A stretch of DNA of 64,000 bases from Ornithobacterium rhinotracheale (GTDB taxonomy: Bacteria; Bacteroidota; Bacteroidia; Flavobacteriales; Weeksellaceae). The translations under genes and the position numbers were made by a program. Within the stretch, counting starts at the first letter, position 1. Each line of letters starts with the position of its first letter. Positions 60,879-64,000 of the stretch are shown here, piece after piece. The stretch covers positions 124,001 to 188,000 of the forward strand of contig NZ_CP035107.1 of NCBI RefSeq assembly GCF_004088395.1, in the 5' to 3' direction. The notes beneath the pieces are model-generated. The model made no database searches. It saw only the letters and a program-made list of their open reading frames with translations, and was not told the origin of the DNA.

Positions 60879-62072
60879 ATGAAAACACTTAACGACTTTA
60901 ATTTTAAAGACAAAAAAGTTTTGGTGCGCGTAGACTTCAATGTGCCACAAGATAAAGATTTAAATGTAACAGATACTACGCGTATCGAAGCTGCAAAACC
61001 TACTATTCTAAAAATTTTAGACGACGGAGGGGCTGCAATTTTAATGACTCACCTTGGTCGTCCGAAAGGACAGAAAAAAGATGAGTTTTCTCTAAAGCAC
61101 ATCGCTGGTAAGATTTCAGACATCATTGGTGTGATGGTGGAAGTGGCAGATGATGTTGTGGGCGAAGATGCACAAGAAAAAGCTAAAAACTTGAAACCTG
61201 GAAGTGTTCTATTGCTAGAGAATGTTCGTTTCAGAGAAGAAGAAGAGCAAGGAGATGAGACTTTTGCACAGCAATTGGCTGAGTTGGGAGATTTTTACAT
61301 AAACGATGCATTTGGTACTGCACACAGAAAGCATGCTTCTACTGCAGTGATTGCTCATTTCTTCGATCAAGATCACAAATGCTTCGGTTTCTTGATGCAA
61401 AAAGAGCTAGAGGCAATTGATAAAGTATTGAAAAGCGGAGAGAAGCCTGTAACTGCAATTTTAGGAGGTTCTAAAGTTTCTTCAAAAATTACAATCATCG
61501 ACAATATTTTGCCTAAAGTAGATAACTTAATCATCGGAGGTGGTATGTCTTATACTTTCTCAAAAGCACAAGGAGGAAAAGTAGGAGATTCTATCGTGGA
61601 AGATGATAAGCTGGATTTAGCTTTGGATATCCTTAAAAAAGCTAAAGAAAACAATGTAGAGGTTTACTTGCCAGTGGACACTATAGCGGCAGATGATTTC
61701 AATAACGGAGCGGCTACTCAAGTGGTGAAGAGAGGTGAGATTCCTGATGGATGGGAAGGTTTAGACATCGGGCCAGAAACTGTGAAAATATTCTCTGATG
61801 TTATCAAAAATTCAAAAACTATTTTGTGGAATGGTCCAGTAGGTGTTTTTGAATTTGAAAACTTCTCAAAAGGCACTCGCACGATTGGTGATGCCATTGA
61901 AGAGGCGACTAAAAAAGGAGCTTTCTCACTTGTAGGTGGTGGTGATAGTGTTGCGGCTGTTAAGCAATTCGGATACCAAGACAAAGTAAGCTATGTTTCT
62001 ACAGGAGGTGGAGCTATGCTAGAAAGCCTTGAGGGAATTAAACTTCCTGGCGTTGCTGCTATGGATGAATAA
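60879..62072 (+). CDS. pgk: phosphoglycerate kinase
   Basis: 397 aa from the ATG at 60879 ([20 protein letters not shown]). Motifs: [58 protein letters not shown] and GGGDSVAAV near the nucleotide site. Transfers phosphate between 1,3-bisphosphoglycerate and ADP in glycolysis. Monocistronic with strong terminator. Confidence 0.97.
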   Translation: MKTLNDFNFKDKKVLVRVDFNVPQDKDLNVTDTTRIEAAKPTILKILDDGGAAILMTHLGRPKGQKKDEFSLKHIAGKISDIIGVMVEVADDVVGEDAQEKAKNLKPGSVLLLENVRFREEEEQGDETFAQQLAELGDFYINDAFGTAHRKHASTAVIAHFFDQDHKCFGFLMQKELEAIDKVLKSGEKPVTAILGGSKVSSKITIIDNILPKVDNLIIGGGMSYTFSKAQGGKVGDSIVEDDKLDLALDILKKAKENNVEVYLPVDTIAADDFNNGAATQVVKRGEIPDGWEGLDIGPETVKIFSDVIKNSKTILWNGPVGVFEFENFSKGTRTIGDAIEEATKKGAFSLVGGGDSVAAVKQFGYQDKVSYVSTGGGAMLESLEGIKLPGVAAMDE

Positions 62073-62104
62073 TTTTTTCATAATATAATTTTTAATTTGT
62101 TATA

Positions 62105-62133
62105 AAAATCGCTCTCAATCTGAGAGCGATTTT
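62105..62133 (+). terminator. terminator of pgk
   Basis: AAAATCGCTCTCA, ATC, TGAGAGCGATTTT, T run. Confidence 0.9.
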
Positions 62134-62156
62134 TTTGTGGAATAAAACCAAATAAA

Positions 62157-62188
62157 AAAAGGGCAAAATTATTTGATTTTGCCCTTTT
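62157..62188 (-). terminator. terminator of tyrS
   Basis: AAAAGGGCAAAAT and ATTTTGCCCTTTT around a short loop; T run on the minus strand, 22 bp after the tyrS stop. Confidence 0.8.
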
Positions 62189-62210
62189 TCTGTATGTTGT
62201 AGCGAAAAGA

Positions 62211-63500
62211 TTATTTCACGATGACTACGAAATAATTCTTTTTACCTTTTTGCAATAAAATGTATTTTCCGCTGATTAAATCGTTTTCAGATAATTTGTA
62301 ATCTTCCCCGATTTTATCTTTGTTCACAGCAATGGAGTTTTGTTGAAGTGCACGGCGAGCCTCTCCTTTAGATTTCATAAACTCCGTCTTGGTAGAAAGG
62401 ATTTCTAATAAATCTTCGTTTAAATCAGCTTGGGTAATTTCCGCTTGTGGCACTCCATCAAAAATGTCCAAAAATGTTTTTTCGTCCAATTTTCTTAGAT
62501 TTTCAGAAGTAGCTTTTCCAAAAAGAATTTCAGACGCTTGTACCGCTTTGTCCAATTCCTCTTTTGAATGAACCATTGTAGTCACTTCCTCTGCCAATTT
62601 GCGTTGCAATTGTCTTAGGTGTGGGGCCTCTTGGTGCGCTGCAACTAGGCTTTTTATCTCTTGCTCGGTGAGCATTGTAAAGATTTTAATGTATCGATCG
62701 GCATCTTCGTCTGAGGTATTTAGCCAGTATTGATAGAATTTATAGGGCGAAGTGCGCTCGGCATCGAGCCAAATGTTTCCGCCTTCGGTTTTTCCAAACT
62801 TAGTGCCATCGGCTTTGGTAATGAGTGGGCAAGTGAGTGCGTAGGCTTTTCCTTTCCCAATGCGGCGAATCATCTCCGTTCCAGTGGTGATGTTTCCCCA
62901 TTGGTCGGATCCCCCCATTTGTAGCGTACAATTATTTTCTTGGAATAAGTGCAAGAAATCGTAGCCTTGGATCAATTGGTAAGTAAATTCAGTAAAAGAC
63001 ATTCCTTCCGTATTCTCATTAGGATCAAATCTTTTCTTCACCGAATCCTTAGCCATCATATAATTCACAGTGATGTGTTTTCCGATATCTCTTGCAAACG
63101 CAATGAAAGAAAAATCCTTCATCCAGTCGTAGTTATTTACAAGCTCGGCACCATTTGCTTCATTTGTATTAAAGTCCAGAAAACGCTCCAATTGCGAACG
63201 AATCCCTCGGATGTTTGTAGCTAAAGTTTCCTCGTCAAGCAAGTTTCTCTCGGCAGATTTCCCAGAAGGGTCTCCAATCATCCCCGTAGCCCCTCCAAGC
63301 AGTGCATACGGCTTGTGCCCACAAGCTTGAAAATGTTTAAGCATCATGATACTTACTAAATGCCCTATATGTAACGAATCAGCCGTTGGGTCGATCCCCA
63401 CATACGCCGAACGCATTTCTTGCATTAAATGTTCCTCTGTCTCGGGCATCATATCTTGGATCATGCCACGCCATTGCAATTCTTGTATAAAGTTTTTCAT
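62211..63500 (-). CDS. tyrS: tyrosyl-tRNA synthetase
   Basis: 429 aa from the ATG at 63500 ([17 protein letters not shown]), the usual TyrS start; an ATG at 63566 adds an unlikely leader. HIGH motif as [14 protein letters not shown] equivalent KFGKTEGG, the [10 protein letters not shown] substrate segment, and a C-terminal S4-like RNA-binding domain ([20 protein letters not shown]). Charges tRNA-Tyr. Confidence 0.96.
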   Translation of the reverse strand: MKNFIQELQWRGMIQDMMPETEEHLMQEMRSAYVGIDPTADSLHIGHLVSIMMLKHFQACGHKPYALLGGATGMIGDPSGKSAERNLLDEETLATNIRGIRSQLERFLDFNTNEANGAELVNNYDWMKDFSFIAFARDIGKHITVNYMMAKDSVKKRFDPNENTEGMSFTEFTYQLIQGYDFLHLFQENNCTLQMGGSDQWGNITTGTEMIRRIGKGKAYALTCPLITKADGTKFGKTEGGNIWLDAERTSPYKFYQYWLNTSDEDADRYIKIFTMLTEQEIKSLVAAHQEAPHLRQLQRKLAEEVTTMVHSKEELDKAVQASEILFGKATSENLRKLDEKTFLDIFDGVPQAEITQADLNEDLLEILSTKTEFMKSKGEARRALQQNSIAVNKDKIGEDYKLSENDLISGKYILLQKGKKNYFVVIVK

Positions 63501-63748
63501 TTCCTTAGTTTGCTTGAAGCCACAAATATACAATAATTTAATGTTTAAAGATTGAAATTTAGCCAAGTTTAAAGATTTCGCGAAGCATTGTCTTTTAATC
63601 CTGAAAAAATGTTTAAAAATGGAATTTTATGATTAAGGGCGGTCGGTTCGGTTTTTAAAATTATGACTAAAAACCGATTTTCTGGCATTAAACTTAGATG
63701 ATTAAGAAATCTTAACTCGATGTTTTTTAAATGCTTAATTAAATTAAT

Positions 63749-63756
63749 TACCTTTG
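63749..63756 (+). promoter_or_regulatory. -7 box for the last gene
   Basis: TACCTTTG 34 bp before the ATG at 63791. Confidence 0.45.
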
Positions 63757-63790
63757 CAGGATTACAATTTCTTTTAACTCGCATGTCCTT

Positions 63791-64000
63791 ATGAGCAAAA
63801 ATCCTTTAGTAATTCAAATTCCCGCAGCGTCCATTATGGAGATTCAGTATGAAATTTTGCAGAACCGCCAAGTGTCCTTGCATTTGTTGAGAGAGGACTT
63901 AAACCACCCGCTTATTCAAGGCAATAAGTTCAGAAAATTAAAATATAACTTAATCGAGGCGCATGCGCAGGGGCATCAAACCTTATTGACTTTTGGCGGG
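63791..64000 (+). CDS. ACC deaminase / D-cysteine desulfhydrase family, N-terminal part
   Basis: First 70 codons; runs past the window end. HLLREDLNHPLIQGNKFRKL contains the family's pyridoxal-phosphate Lys in GNKFRKLKYNL, followed by LLTFGG. Fold-type II PLP enzyme acting on 1-aminocyclopropane-1-carboxylate or D-cysteine; the family cannot be split further from this part. An ATG at 63783 is out of frame and stops at once. Confidence 0.88.
   Translation, partial: MSKNPLVIQIPAASIMEIQYEILQNRQVSLHLLREDLNHPLIQGNKFRKLKYNLIEAHAQGHQTLLTFGG

Noticed and set aside
63569-63784. 71-codon minus-strand frame before the last gene
   Set aside because: It covers the promoter region of the ACC-deaminase-like gene, has no recognisable features and poor start context.

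Overview
The window looks like chromosome of a Flavobacteriia member (Bacteroidota, Weeksellaceae-like; Ornithobacterium is my guess from overall impression, not from any search). Reasons: AT-rich DNA, little Shine-Dalgarno signal, promoters of the TTTG-N18..21-TAnnTTTG type, and typical families such as GLPGLI proteins, carboxypeptidase-regulatory outer-membrane barrels, HU-HIG DNA-binding proteins, BACON and M60 domains and DUF3843. Layout: 1-4.2 kb holds the start of a quinol nitric oxide reductase with the di-iron repair protein Ric, a lipoprotein/barrel pair whose lipoprotein carries an internal TAG, and a YeiH-type exporter with its LysR regulator. 4.2-18.1 kb holds nth, a surface M60 mucinase-like lipoprotein, pepD, an HU-HIG cassette, gltX, a porin, aroC and a LytTR two-component pair. 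18.3-23.4 kb is an accessory scar: gene remnants (eda, LytTR), a dead iteron plasmid replicon (frameshifted RepB plus iterons), a VapD toxin pair, an internally deleted IS3-type element, and a TNT-like toxin with a neighbouring candidate immunity gene plus a second broken toxin end. 23.4-47.8 kb is mostly housekeeping: rsgA, DAHP synthase/chorismate mutase, pheA, pgi, manA, lptF/G, tgt and three tRNAs, with two large outer-membrane barrel genes next to GLPGLI genes. 47.9-64 kb has a sulfatase remnant, nucleases and an HerA-like ATPase, a second HU-HIG cassette, a Cys-rich mini-protein, a peptide ABC ATPase, rseP, pncA, a frameshifted glycosylase-like gene, tRNA-Phe, pgk, tyrS and the start of an ACC-deaminase-like gene. 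How genes work together: aroC, the DAHP synthase/chorismate mutase and pheA supply phenylalanine; norB and ric answer NO stress; the two HU cassettes share promoter, leader and 3' structure but carry different lipoproteins downstream. Most novel candidate: both HU-HIG genes (9.5-9.75 and 53.2-53.43 kb) are preceded by a conserved promoter, a tiny Met-x-Lys-(His-Thr)n-His-Asn reading frame made of a CA microsatellite, a small hairpin and a strong terminator-like hairpin. The two large stems differ by compensating base pairs, and the repeat lengths (11 and 14 CA units) differ by exactly two codons. This resembles a His/Thr leader-peptide attenuator that slipped-strand mispairing could switch; this is inference from architecture.
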